Shown here piece by piece: positions 15,528-23,307 of a stretch of 26,482 nt of DNA. The position numbers were made by a program, and so were the translations under genes. The stretch lies in NCBI GenBank assembly GCA_947175845.1, contig CAMWOK010000005.1, positions 1 through 26,482 of the forward strand, written 5' to 3'. The stretch is from an uncultured Lachnospiraceae bacterium (GTDB taxonomy: Bacteria; Bacillota; Clostridia; Lachnospirales; Lachnospiraceae). The notes under the pieces are model-generated. The model was not told the origin of the DNA and made no database searches. It saw nothing but the letters and a program-made list of their open reading frames with translations. Each line of letters begins with the position of its first letter. The stretch's first letter is position 1.

Positions 15528-16981
15528 GGACTGTCATCGCAGTTGATGTGGGGACGACCCACATCAAGTCCATGCTGTTTCGCGCGGACGGCACGGTTGT
15601 GGCAGAACAGAGGGCACAGACACCGATCGAACAGACGCGGGAGGGCAGCGTGTACCGCCCACGCGCCATATGGGATATCACAAGGCGGCAGCTTCTGACG
15701 CTGGCGGAGCGCGCACAGGGAACCTGCGCCGGAATCAGCATTACGGGGATGGCGGAGGCGGGACTGATAGTCAACCGGAAAACGGGCGTGGAGGAGAGCG
15801 ACATCATACCGTGGTTTGACCGGAGGACAACCGCGCTGGCAGGGCTGCAGGGCGCGGACGGGGAGCGGCAGGTCTTTGCAAAAACAGGGCTGCGCGACAG
15901 CTTTAAATACGGCATCTACAAGTTTTTGTGGCTGCTGGGACGCCCGGGGACGGATCGGGAACAGGCCGTGTGGCTGTCCATGTGCGATTACATTTTGTAC
16001 AGACTGACCGGCAGGTTTGCCACCGACCCTGGCTTTGCGGCGCGCACGTATGTCTACGATATCGTAAAGGGCTGCTGGGACGATGAAAGAATACAGAAAT
16101 ACGGGTTGAGCAGGGACAATTTTCCGGAAGTGCTCGCCTCCGGGGAGACGGCCGGTGTCTGGCGGGAGCGGGGCATTCCGGCTGCGATTGCGGGGCATGA
16201 CCATGTCTGTGCGGCATTTGGGATGCTTGCGGAGCACGCGGACGCAGTCTGCGACAGCGCGGGGACTTCGGAGACCTACATCGGACGGCTAAGTGCTCTG
16301 GACGGGCGGATGAACATGGACGACGGATTGCTCTACGGCCCGTTTGTGGACGGCGGCGGATTTTTTATGGCAAACGTGCCCTCCTCCGGGCACTCGGTGG
16401 AGTGGTTTCGAAAGAAAGTGCAGGATGTGCCGTTTGACTATGACAGAATGAATGAACAGCTGCTGGCGGCGGACAGGCGGCCCACGGGAATCCTGTACTA
16501 TCCCTATCTGACCGGAATGGGCAGCCCCTTTTATGACAGCGGCTGCGCCGGGGCGCTGATTGGCCTGCGGGAAGCTCACGACTGCTACGCCATACTGCGG
16601 GGAATCATGGAGGGCATACAGTACCAGGCGGCGTGGCTGCTTGACATCTGCCGGGAAAAACTTTCGGTCGAGGCGCGGTATCTGGTCTGCGCCGGCGGCG
16701 CGGTCAACAACCGGGCGCTGATGCAGCTCAAAGCGGATGTTCTGGGCATTGCGGTCCACATTCCAACAGTCGGGGAGGCGACCCTGGCAGGCGCCGCGGC
16801 ACTCCTGATCAAACGCCAGTTTGGCGAGGCGGCATCCCAACAGTTTCTGCAGACTGCATTTTCCTGCAAGGAATGTTTTGAGCCGGATGAGGGCCTGCAC
16901 AGACAGTACAAAGAGATACAGACATGCAGATTCCGGCCGCTGACAGCGTTTCTTGGAAGGAATCTTGAGATAGAAAAATGA
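15524..16981 (+). CDS. FGGY-family carbohydrate kinase
   Basis: The 485-residue sugar kinase has the FGGY two-lobed layout: N-terminal phosphate-binding VDVGTTHIKSMLF (Asp8), a catalytic Asp in AGHDHVCAAFG (D226), a C-terminal ATP-site segment VCAGGAVNNRALMQLKADVL and then EATLAGAAALL. The length is usual. Family members phosphorylate ketoses, polyols or related sugars (xylulose, rhamnulose, glycerol, erythritol), and the substrate cannot be read from sequence. It starts at the overlapping ATG of ATGA 15524-15527 and is followed closely by a class II aldolase, so a ketose-phosphate that is then cleaved is a reasonable inference. Confidence 0.92.
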   Translation: MRTVIAVDVGTTHIKSMLFRADGTVVAEQRAQTPIEQTREGSVYRPRAIWDITRRQLLTLAERAQGTCAGISITGMAEAGLIVNRKTGVEESDIIPWFDRRTTALAGLQGADGERQVFAKTGLRDSFKYGIYKFLWLLGRPGTDREQAVWLSMCDYILYRLTGRFATDPGFAARTYVYDIVKGCWDDERIQKYGLSRDNFPEVLASGETAGVWRERGIPAAIAGHDHVCAAFGMLAEHADAVCDSAGTSETYIGRLSALDGRMNMDDGLLYGPFVDGGGFFMANVPSSGHSVEWFRKKVQDVPFDYDRMNEQLLAADRRPTGILYYPYLTGMGSPFYDSGCAGALIGLREAHDCYAILRGIMEGIQYQAAWLLDICREKLSVEARYLVCAGGAVNNRALMQLKADVLGIAVHIPTVGEATLAGAAALLIKRQFGEAASQQFLQTAFSCKECFEPDEGLHRQYKEIQTCRFRPLTAFLGRNLEIEK

Positions 16982-16992
16982 GAGGAAAAAAT

Positions 16993-17880
16993 ATGACAAA
17001 GATACAGAATCTGACAACTATTTTACACCATGCGGCAGAGAACGGGTATGCGGTAGGGTCCTTTTCCGCGCGTTACACAAAGTTGATTCTGCCGATTATC
17101 CAGGCGGCAATAAACACCAGTTCACCGGTGATTGTACAGCTGTCCGAGAAGGAGATTATACGGCACAAGGTCAGTGCAGAGGCGTTTGCCAAAGAGTTTT
17201 ACCGGGTGGTTGAACAACTGCAGCCGCAGGTTCCCATAGCGCTTCATCTGGATCACACCAGGACGCTTGAGACGATAAAGGCGGCTATGGATGCCGGATT
17301 CACATCCGTGATGATCGATGCTTCCGAGATGGATTTTGACGACAATGTGGCGCTGACGCGCCAGGTGGTGGAGCTGGCGCACGAAAGAGGCGTCACGGTG
17401 GAGGCCGAGCTTGGCAAGATTGGAACGACCGATTTTGTGGAGACGGATCACGACGAGGAGATGTACACGGTTCCCGGCGAGGCGAAAGCGTTCTGCGAAC
17501 AGACGGATGTGGACTGCCTTGCCGTCTCGGTGGGAACGGCCCACGGCGTGTACACGGTCCGGCAGCCGAGCATTGATTTCGGGCGGCTTGAGGACATCAA
17601 TCGTCTGACGGCGACACCGCTTGTGCTGCACGGCGGGTCCGGCGTGCCAAGCGAGATGGTTGTAAGGGCGGCGGCGCTTTCGTCCGGCGGTGTGAGCAAG
17701 GTGAATATCGCGACGGACTTAGAGCTTGAGATGCTGGCGGTGGTCGGGCGGACCGGGCATCTGACGGAGGAGGAGTTCAATACATATTCCGGAGATATCA
17801 TTGAGAAATCCAGAAATGCAGTGCGGCTTTTGGTGGAGGACAAGATGAACAACTATCTCAGGAGCAGCAACAGGGCATAG
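16993..17880 (+). CDS. Class II (zinc) fructose/tagatose-bisphosphate-type aldolase
   Basis: The 295-residue product matches class II ketose-bisphosphate aldolases of the FbaA/GatY/KbaY/IolJ group. The catalytic Asp and zinc His lie in HLDHTR (D87, H88), acidic residues in VEAELGKIG (E137, E139), zinc histidines in GTAHG (H184) and LHGGSG (H213), and the phosphate loop in KVNIATD. These enzymes split a ketose mono- or bisphosphate into dihydroxyacetone phosphate and an aldehyde. ATG 16993 is preferred to 16978 because AGAGGA (16981-16986) is well placed for it. Position after the FGGY kinase suggests that they act in sequence. The exact sugar is unknown. Confidence 0.92.
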   Translation: MTKIQNLTTILHHAAENGYAVGSFSARYTKLILPIIQAAINTSSPVIVQLSEKEIIRHKVSAEAFAKEFYRVVEQLQPQVPIALHLDHTRTLETIKAAMDAGFTSVMIDASEMDFDDNVALTRQVVELAHERGVTVEAELGKIGTTDFVETDHDEEMYTVPGEAKAFCEQTDVDCLAVSVGTAHGVYTVRQPSIDFGRLEDINRLTATPLVLHGGSGVPSEMVVRAAALSSGGVSKVNIATDLELEMLAVVGRTGHLTEEEFNTYSGDIIEKSRNAVRLLVEDKMNNYLRSSNRA

Positions 17881-17916
17881 AGCACAGTAAAATTCACGAA
17901 AGGCAGGGGTAGTGTT

Positions 17917-20340
17917 ATGAGAGATAAGAAGCTGCACATGATCGGGAACGCGCATATGGACCCGGTATGGCTCTGGAACTGGCAGGAGGGGTTTCAGGAA
18001 GTGAAGGCGACCTTCCGATCGGCGCTCGACCGGATGAACGAGGATGAGAATTTCATCTTTACATGCAGTTCTGCGGCATTTTATGAGTGGGTGGAGCAGA
18101 ACAACCCGCAGATGTTCGCGGAGATACAAAAGCGCGTTGCGCAGGGGCGCTGGGAGATTGTCGGGGGATGGTGGATACAGCCCGACTGCAATATCCCGTC
18201 AGGGGAGTCTTTCGTGAGGCAGGGGCTCTACGGGCAGCGCTATTTCAAGGAGAAGTTTCACACGCTTGCGACGACGGGGTACAATGTGGACAGCTTCGGA
18301 CACAATGGCAATCTGCCCCAGATTTTGAAAAAGAGCGGCCTGGACAACTATGTGTTTATGCGCCCTATGCCGCTGGAAAAGGGGCTGCCGGGACGCACCT
18401 TCTGGTGGAAGTCCATGGACGGATCCCAGGTGATGACGTACCGCATTCCCTACGAGTACTGCTCCTGGGGAAAGGATCTTGAGAAGTACACCGAGCGCCT
18501 CAAGTGCGAGCTGGAGGACGGCGAGGACGAGCTGATGATGTTCTACGGCGTCGGCAATCACGGCGGAGGTCCCACGAAGGAGAACATTCAGAGCATCTAT
18601 GCGCTGAACGACAGACAGGACATGCCGGTTATGGAGATGGGAACCACGGAGCTCTTTTTTGGGAATGTGCGCCAGAACGGCAGGGAGTATCCCACATATA
18701 TCGGGGATCTGCAGCACCATGCGAGCGGCTGCTACAGTGTGCACTCGAAAGTGAAGCGGGAGAACAGGCGGGCGGAGGACAAGCTGGTTCAGGCGGAGAT
18801 GTGGAGCGCAGTCGCCAGCACCGTCGAGGGGCAGCCGTATCCGCAGGATTTCATAAAGGCGTGGAAAGGCGTGCTCTTTAACCAGTTTCACGATATTCTG
18901 GCGGGGACGAGCATTCCCTCTGCGTACGATGACGCCTCATACCTCTACGGGCAGGCGATGGCGGTGGGACAGACCAATCTAAACTTCGCGGTGCAGGCGA
19001 TCTCCTGGGACATCGATATTGAGGAAGATGTGACGATGAAGCCGATCGTGGTGTTCAACTCCCACGCTTGGAGCGGTAAAATGGTGATCGATCTCGAGGT
19101 GCGGGGGCTGTCCGACGATAATTTCAAGCTCACCGACGCGGCCGGCAGCAGCATTGCGGCGCAGAGAATCCAGTCTGAGGCGACGGTGAACGGACAGTCC
19201 AGACTGTTGTTTGTGGCGGAGCTTCCGAGCATGGGCTACGAGGTGTTCCGGCTCTATCTCAAGGTGGAGGACGCACCGCGGTTTGCCCCTGTGAAGGTGA
19301 CGGACACGACTCTGGAAAATGAGCGTTACCGGATTTTGTTTGACGAGGCGACCGGGTACATGGCAAGCCTGTACGACAAGAAGGCGGGGCTGGAAGTGCT
19401 GCGCAGGGAAGGTGCAAGGCTGGCAGTCATACAGGACCAGTCCGACACATGGTCACACAATATATTTAAGTTTGACACGCAGCTCGGGGACATGAAGGCC
19501 GTTCGTCGAACTGTCCTCGAGGATGGCCCTGTGCGATCTGCGATCCGCATAAAATACAAGTACAATACCTCCTGTGTGGTGCAGGATTTCCGCCTGTACA
19601 GGGATCTGGACTATGTGGAGGTCCGGGTGCGGGTCGACTGGCGAGAGCCGCAGACAATGCTCAAGATAAAGTATCCTGTGAATTTTAATTTCCGCAAGCC
19701 CACCTACGAGATTCCGTACGGATATCTCGAAAAGAGCGCAAACGGCGAGGAGGAACCCGGACAGACCTGGTTTGATTTCTCGGGGGAGCACTTTCAAAAG
19801 GGTGTGATGTACGGTCTGGCGATCGCCAACAATGCAAAGTACAGCTACAGCTTCGACGTGGACGAGATGAATCTGACCGTGCTCAAAAATTCCGTGTATG
19901 CCCACCATGATCCGAAAAAGCTCGAGGAGGGCGTGGAGTACGAGTTTGTGGACGACGGAATCCAGGAATTTTCGTATCTGCTGCTTCCACACGAGGGCGG
20001 CTGGAAGGATTCAAAGATTGTGAGACACGCCAGGGAACTGAATGTGAAGCCGGTCACAGTGATTGAGACCTTCCACAAAGGTAGCCTTCCAGCGAGAAAC
20101 TCGTTTCTATCTATGGAGAGCAGCCATATTGTCATCAGTGCCATGAAGGAGGCGGAGGACGGGGACGGCGTGATTGTGCGCGCGTATGAGACGAAGCGCC
20201 AGAGCGGAGAGGCCGTGCTGAGGGCGCCGTTCTTAGGCAGGGAGGAAACGCTTGTGTTCGCGCCGTGTGAGATTAAGACAGTGAAGATTCCGTATGACCG
20301 CAGCGCGCCTGTGACAGAAGTGAATCTGTTGGAAATGTGA
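17917..20340 (+). CDS. GH38 alpha-mannosidase, short MngB-like type
   Basis: The 807-residue glycoside hydrolase family 38 enzyme has no signal peptide, so it is cytoplasmic. The zinc site begins in GNAHMDPVWLW (H13, D15), the catalytic nucleophile Asp, which is also a metal ligand, is in VDSFGHNG (D125), and the conserved NQFHDILAGTS holds the fourth ligand (H325). A large beta-sandwich C-terminal half follows. The size is close to bacterial MngB/streptococcal GH38 enzymes and about 250 residues shorter than the second GH38 at 23308. The family hydrolyses terminal alpha-mannosyl linkages with retention of configuration. It lies 36 bp after the aldolase, in the operon. Whether the substrate is an N-glycan fragment or a small mannosyl compound cannot be seen. 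Confidence 0.95.
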   Translation: MRDKKLHMIGNAHMDPVWLWNWQEGFQEVKATFRSALDRMNEDENFIFTCSSAAFYEWVEQNNPQMFAEIQKRVAQGRWEIVGGWWIQPDCNIPSGESFVRQGLYGQRYFKEKFHTLATTGYNVDSFGHNGNLPQILKKSGLDNYVFMRPMPLEKGLPGRTFWWKSMDGSQVMTYRIPYEYCSWGKDLEKYTERLKCELEDGEDELMMFYGVGNHGGGPTKENIQSIYALNDRQDMPVMEMGTTELFFGNVRQNGREYPTYIGDLQHHASGCYSVHSKVKRENRRAEDKLVQAEMWSAVASTVEGQPYPQDFIKAWKGVLFNQFHDILAGTSIPSAYDDASYLYGQAMAVGQTNLNFAVQAISWDIDIEEDVTMKPIVVFNSHAWSGKMVIDLEVRGLSDDNFKLTDAAGSSIAAQRIQSEATVNGQSRLLFVAELPSMGYEVFRLYLKVEDAPRFAPVKVTDTTLENERYRILFDEATGYMASLYDKKAGLEVLRREGARLAVIQDQSDTWSHNIFKFDTQLGDMKAVRRTVLEDGPVRSAIRIKYKYNTSCVVQDFRLYRDLDYVEVRVRVDWREPQTMLKIKYPVNFNFRKPTYEIPYGYLEKSANGEEEPGQTWFDFSGEHFQKGVMYGLAIANNAKYSYSFDVDEMNLTVLKNSVYAHHDPKKLEEGVEYEFVDDGIQEFSYLLLPHEGGWKDSKIVRHARELNVKPVTVIETFHKGSLPARNSFLSMESSHIVISAMKEAEDGDGVIVRAYETKRQSGEAVLRAPFLGREETLVFAPCEIKTVKIPYDRSAPVTEVNLLEM

Positions 20341-20351
20341 GGGGAAAATTC

Positions 20352-21638
20352 ATGCCATATACAGTAGTGATAGCAGATGATGTGACGGGGGCAAACGACA
20401 TTGGGATCATGTACGCGGGGGCCGGGCTGGACACGTATGTGTACAGCCTCGGCGCTGACAGCGCGCAGTCGTACCGGCAGTGTGATGTCCTTGTGGTGGA
20501 CACGGACTCCCGGTTTGATGCGCGCAGCACGGCCTACCGGAAGGTGTATGAGGCGCTTCTCAAAATCCCGCGCGAGGGCGTCAGACAGTATGTCAACAAG
20601 CAGTGTTCGGTGTTTCGCGGAAATATCGGGGCGGAGTTCGACGCCATGCTCGACGCGCTCTCGGAGGAGTTTGCCGTGGTGGTGCTCGGATTTCCCGACA
20701 ACGGGAGAACCACAGTGGACGGCATCCACTACGTGTTTGGAACGCCGCTTGCACAGTCGCAGTTTTCCAGGGATCCCGTACATCCCATGACCAGATCCAG
20801 CCTCCGGGAGATTTTGCAGGAGCAGACGCAGCGGAAGGTGGGATGCATCAGCTTTTCTGTGTACGACAAAGGACAAGAGGCGCTGGAAGAGGCGCTGGCG
20901 GACGCGCGGACCAGGATGAATTACTGCATCATGGACGTGCGGGACAATGCGGATTTGCAGCTGCTGGCCGCAGTGCTGCAAGATGAGAAAGTGATCTGCG
21001 GAAGCTCCGCTCTGTCGAAGTATCTTGCACAGATCCACGCGCAGAAGGAGGCGCGCCCCGGCGCAAAAAAACTGGTACACAAAGCGCAGAAAGTACTGTG
21101 CACCGCAGGCAGCCTGACGCCGCAGACCGCCGGTCAGACAGACTATATCAGGGAGCGTGGATTTCCGGTGATTACGCTCGATACCACGCAGCTGTTTGAG
21201 GAGCGGCAGCGGCAGGCGGAGTGCGCGCGCATTTTCTGGGAGATCGCGGCGGCGTATGAGACGGGGGACTTTGTCATGGTCCACTCGGCGAATCGGCCAA
21301 AGCAGGTCGCAGAGACGAAGGCGTTAGCTGGCAGCTGCGGAATCGGCAACACCGAAGTGTCCACCATGGTGTCCGGCATACTCTCGGAGATTGCGTGCAG
21401 GACGATTGAGACGTACAGCCTGCGCCGGATCATCGTGTGCGGGGGAGACACTTCCGCGGCGCTCTGCGCGCGCCTTGGAGTCAGGGGAATGAAGGTGCTC
21501 TCCGAGATCGAGGCCGGTCTGCCCATCTGCGAGAGCGTGGACAAGCCGCATTACCGCATGGTGCTCAAGTCGGGAAGTTTCGGCAGCAGAGAGTTTATCG
21601 AGAAAGCAAGAGAAAAACTATGTATGGAGGAAGAGTGA
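20352..21638 (+). CDS. Four-carbon acid sugar kinase family (DUF1537) protein
   Basis: The 428-residue product has the two-domain layout of the DUF1537/OtnK-DtnK kinase family: an N-terminal substrate domain starting VVIADDVTGAND (D9, D10), and a C-terminal nucleotide-binding domain with VCGGDTSAAL (G364-T367) and KSGSFGSREF near the end. Characterised members phosphorylate four-carbon acid sugars such as threonate and erythronate. ATG 20352 is chosen because GAGGGGA (20339-20345) lies 6 bases upstream; an in-frame ATG at 20337 would overlap the mannosidase stop. Other enzymes of known acid-sugar routes (PdxA-type dehydrogenase, RuBisCO-like protein) are not in the window. Its presence beside alpha-mannosidases is unusual. 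Confidence 0.88.
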   Translation: MPYTVVIADDVTGANDIGIMYAGAGLDTYVYSLGADSAQSYRQCDVLVVDTDSRFDARSTAYRKVYEALLKIPREGVRQYVNKQCSVFRGNIGAEFDAMLDALSEEFAVVVLGFPDNGRTTVDGIHYVFGTPLAQSQFSRDPVHPMTRSSLREILQEQTQRKVGCISFSVYDKGQEALEEALADARTRMNYCIMDVRDNADLQLLAAVLQDEKVICGSSALSKYLAQIHAQKEARPGAKKLVHKAQKVLCTAGSLTPQTAGQTDYIRERGFPVITLDTTQLFEERQRQAECARIFWEIAAAYETGDFVMVHSANRPKQVAETKALAGSCGIGNTEVSTMVSGILSEIACRTIETYSLRRIIVCGGDTSAALCARLGVRGMKVLSEIEAGLPICESVDKPHYRMVLKSGSFGSREFIEKAREKLCMEEE

Positions 21639-21639
21639 G

Positions 21640-22302
21640 ATGCAGAAAAAAGCGGTGGTACTGGAACACGTGGAGCATTTGATTGCGCGCTATGCGCAGC
21701 TTGCGCCGTGCAGGGAGGTCATCCTTGCGGCTTACGGGCTGTTAAAGTCCTGCTATGATGCGGGAGGAATGCTTCTTGTCTGCGGAAACGGAGGCAGCGG
21801 CGCGGACGCGGAGCACATCGTGGGGGAGCTGATGAAGGAGTTTGCAAAAAAGCGCCCGCTTCCCGCAGAGGAGCAGCAGCGCCTGAGAGATTTGTCCGCG
21901 CAGCTGTCCTGGCAGGACGGGGAGCTTCTCGCAGCGCATCTGCAGGGGGCGCTTCCTGCGGTGACGCTGACCAGCAACATAGCGCTCTCCACCGCGTACG
22001 CAAACGATGCGGTGCCAGAGCTTGCCTTTGCACAGCAGGTGTACGGGTACGGCAGAGCGGAGAACGTACTGCTTGGCATCAGTACGTCCGGCAATTCACA
22101 AAATGTGCTCTGTGCGCTGATGACAGCCAAGTTAAAGGGGATGAAAACCGTCGGTCTGACAGGTGCAGACGGCGGAAAAATGAGAGCGTTGTGTGATGTC
22201 TGCATCTGTGTTCCGGCGTCCTTCACACCGGATATCCAGGAGCTGCATCTCCCCGTATACCACTGTCTGTGCAGAATGCTCGAGGAGGCGTATTTCGGAT
22301 GA
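21640..22302 (+). CDS. SIS-domain phosphosugar isomerase, GmhA-like
   Basis: The 220-residue protein has one SIS domain. LLVCGNGGSGADAEHIVGEL carries H59 and E63, and QELHLPVYH near the end carries Q200 and H208. These reproduce the spacing of the metal-binding and catalytic residues of sedoheptulose-7-phosphate isomerase GmhA (H61/E65 and Q172/H180 in E. coli). The phosphate loop is in GISTSGNSQNV. An insertion of about 30 residues (near 70-105) between the first helix pair and the LPAVTLTSN strand is absent from short GmhA proteins. The start follows GGAGGAAGAG, and its stop overlaps the ROK start (ATGA). It may isomerise a phosphorylated aldose to a ketose in this pathway; heptose chemistry is possible but unproven. 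Confidence 0.85.
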   Translation: MQKKAVVLEHVEHLIARYAQLAPCREVILAAYGLLKSCYDAGGMLLVCGNGGSGADAEHIVGELMKEFAKKRPLPAEEQQRLRDLSAQLSWQDGELLAAHLQGALPAVTLTSNIALSTAYANDAVPELAFAQQVYGYGRAENVLLGISTSGNSQNVLCALMTAKLKGMKTVGLTGADGGKMRALCDVCICVPASFTPDIQELHLPVYHCLCRMLEEAYFG

Positions 22303-23285
22303 ACTATATAGCAGGAATTGACATTGGCGGCACCAAGTGTGCGGTCAGTATAGGAGTGCTCAGTAAGGAGCCGTTCTCGTGCGAGATTCTCTACAAAGAA
22401 AAGTTTCCCACGCCCGCAGACCCCGGGCAGGCGGTGGACAGGCTGACAGGAACGCTGCGGCGGATGCTGTCCGCGCACGCGCAAGTCACGCTCTCGTCGG
22501 TCGGCATAAGCTGCGGCGGCCCGCTTGACTCCGCAAAAGGGCTTATACAGAGTCCGCCCAATCTGCCGGGCTGGGACAACATCGCGATCACAGCGCCTTT
22601 TGAGCGTGCGTTCGGCGTGCCTGCGGCGCTGCTAAATGACGCCAACGCCTGCGCGCTCGCAGAGTGGCTTTGGGGAGCCGGCAGAGGCGCGCGCAACATG
22701 GTGTTTCTCACGTTCGGCACAGGACTCGGAGCGGGTCTGATACTCGACGGCAGGCTCTACACCGGGACGAATGACATGGCCGGCGAGGTCGGCCATGTGC
22801 GCCTGGAGGAGGACGGGCCAACAGGGTATGGCAAGGCGGGTTCCTTTGAGGGATTTTGCAGCGGCGGGGGAATCGCGCGCTATGCGGTTCCCCTTGTCAG
22901 GGACTGGCTCGCCCAGGGCAAGACGACGGACATTCTGCAGGAGGGGCAAAATCTCCTAGCGCTCACCGCGGCGGATATCGGGCGCGCCGCGGCACAGGGG
23001 GACCCGCTGGCAGTTTCCATCCTGGAGGATACAGGGCGCAGGCTGGGCAAGGGCCTGGCAATGCTGATAGACATCCTCAATCCGGAGCGGATTGTGATCG
23101 GGAGTATTTTTCTCAGGCAGGAGTCTGTCTTGCGAAAGCCCATGGAGGAGGTCATTGCGCGCGAGGCGCTTGCCGGCGCGGGGCGCGTGTGCAGGATTGT
23201 GCCCGCGGGGCTGGGGGAACAGCTCGGCGACTACGCGGCGCTGTCCGTGGCAGGAAATCTGCTGCTACATGCAGAAGGCTTTTAA
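22299..23285 (+). CDS. ROK-family sugar kinase or regulator-like protein lacking the zinc cysteines
   Basis: The 328-residue product has ROK features: N-terminal ATP-binding AGIDIGGTKCA (Asp8), the catalytic Asp in LLNDANACALAEW (D114), FGTGLGAGLI and the GEVGHVRL motif (H166). No N-terminal winged helix is present, so it is a kinase rather than a NagC/XylR repressor. The canonical C-x-C-G-x-x-G-C-x-E zinc motif is replaced by T-G-Y-G-K-A-G-S-F-E (175-184), so the structural zinc is probably lost while the kinase core is kept. ATG 22299 is chosen because of the ATGA overlap and GAGGAGG (22283-22289) upstream. Context suggests phosphorylation of mannose released by the mannosidases. Confidence 0.88.
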   Translation: MNYIAGIDIGGTKCAVSIGVLSKEPFSCEILYKEKFPTPADPGQAVDRLTGTLRRMLSAHAQVTLSSVGISCGGPLDSAKGLIQSPPNLPGWDNIAITAPFERAFGVPAALLNDANACALAEWLWGAGRGARNMVFLTFGTGLGAGLILDGRLYTGTNDMAGEVGHVRLEEDGPTGYGKAGSFEGFCSGGGIARYAVPLVRDWLAQGKTTDILQEGQNLLALTAADIGRAAAQGDPLAVSILEDTGRRLGKGLAMLIDILNPERIVIGSIFLRQESVLRKPMEEVIAREALAGAGRVCRIVPAGLGEQLGDYAALSVAGNLLLHAEGF

Positions 23286-23307
23286 AAAGAGGGAGGTAAG
23301 AGACAAA

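Noticed and set aside
19845..21284. A 479-codon minus-strand frame
   Set aside because: It is antisense to the first mannosidase and the DUF1537 kinase, has no promoter or ribosome binding site and encodes an unlikely composition.
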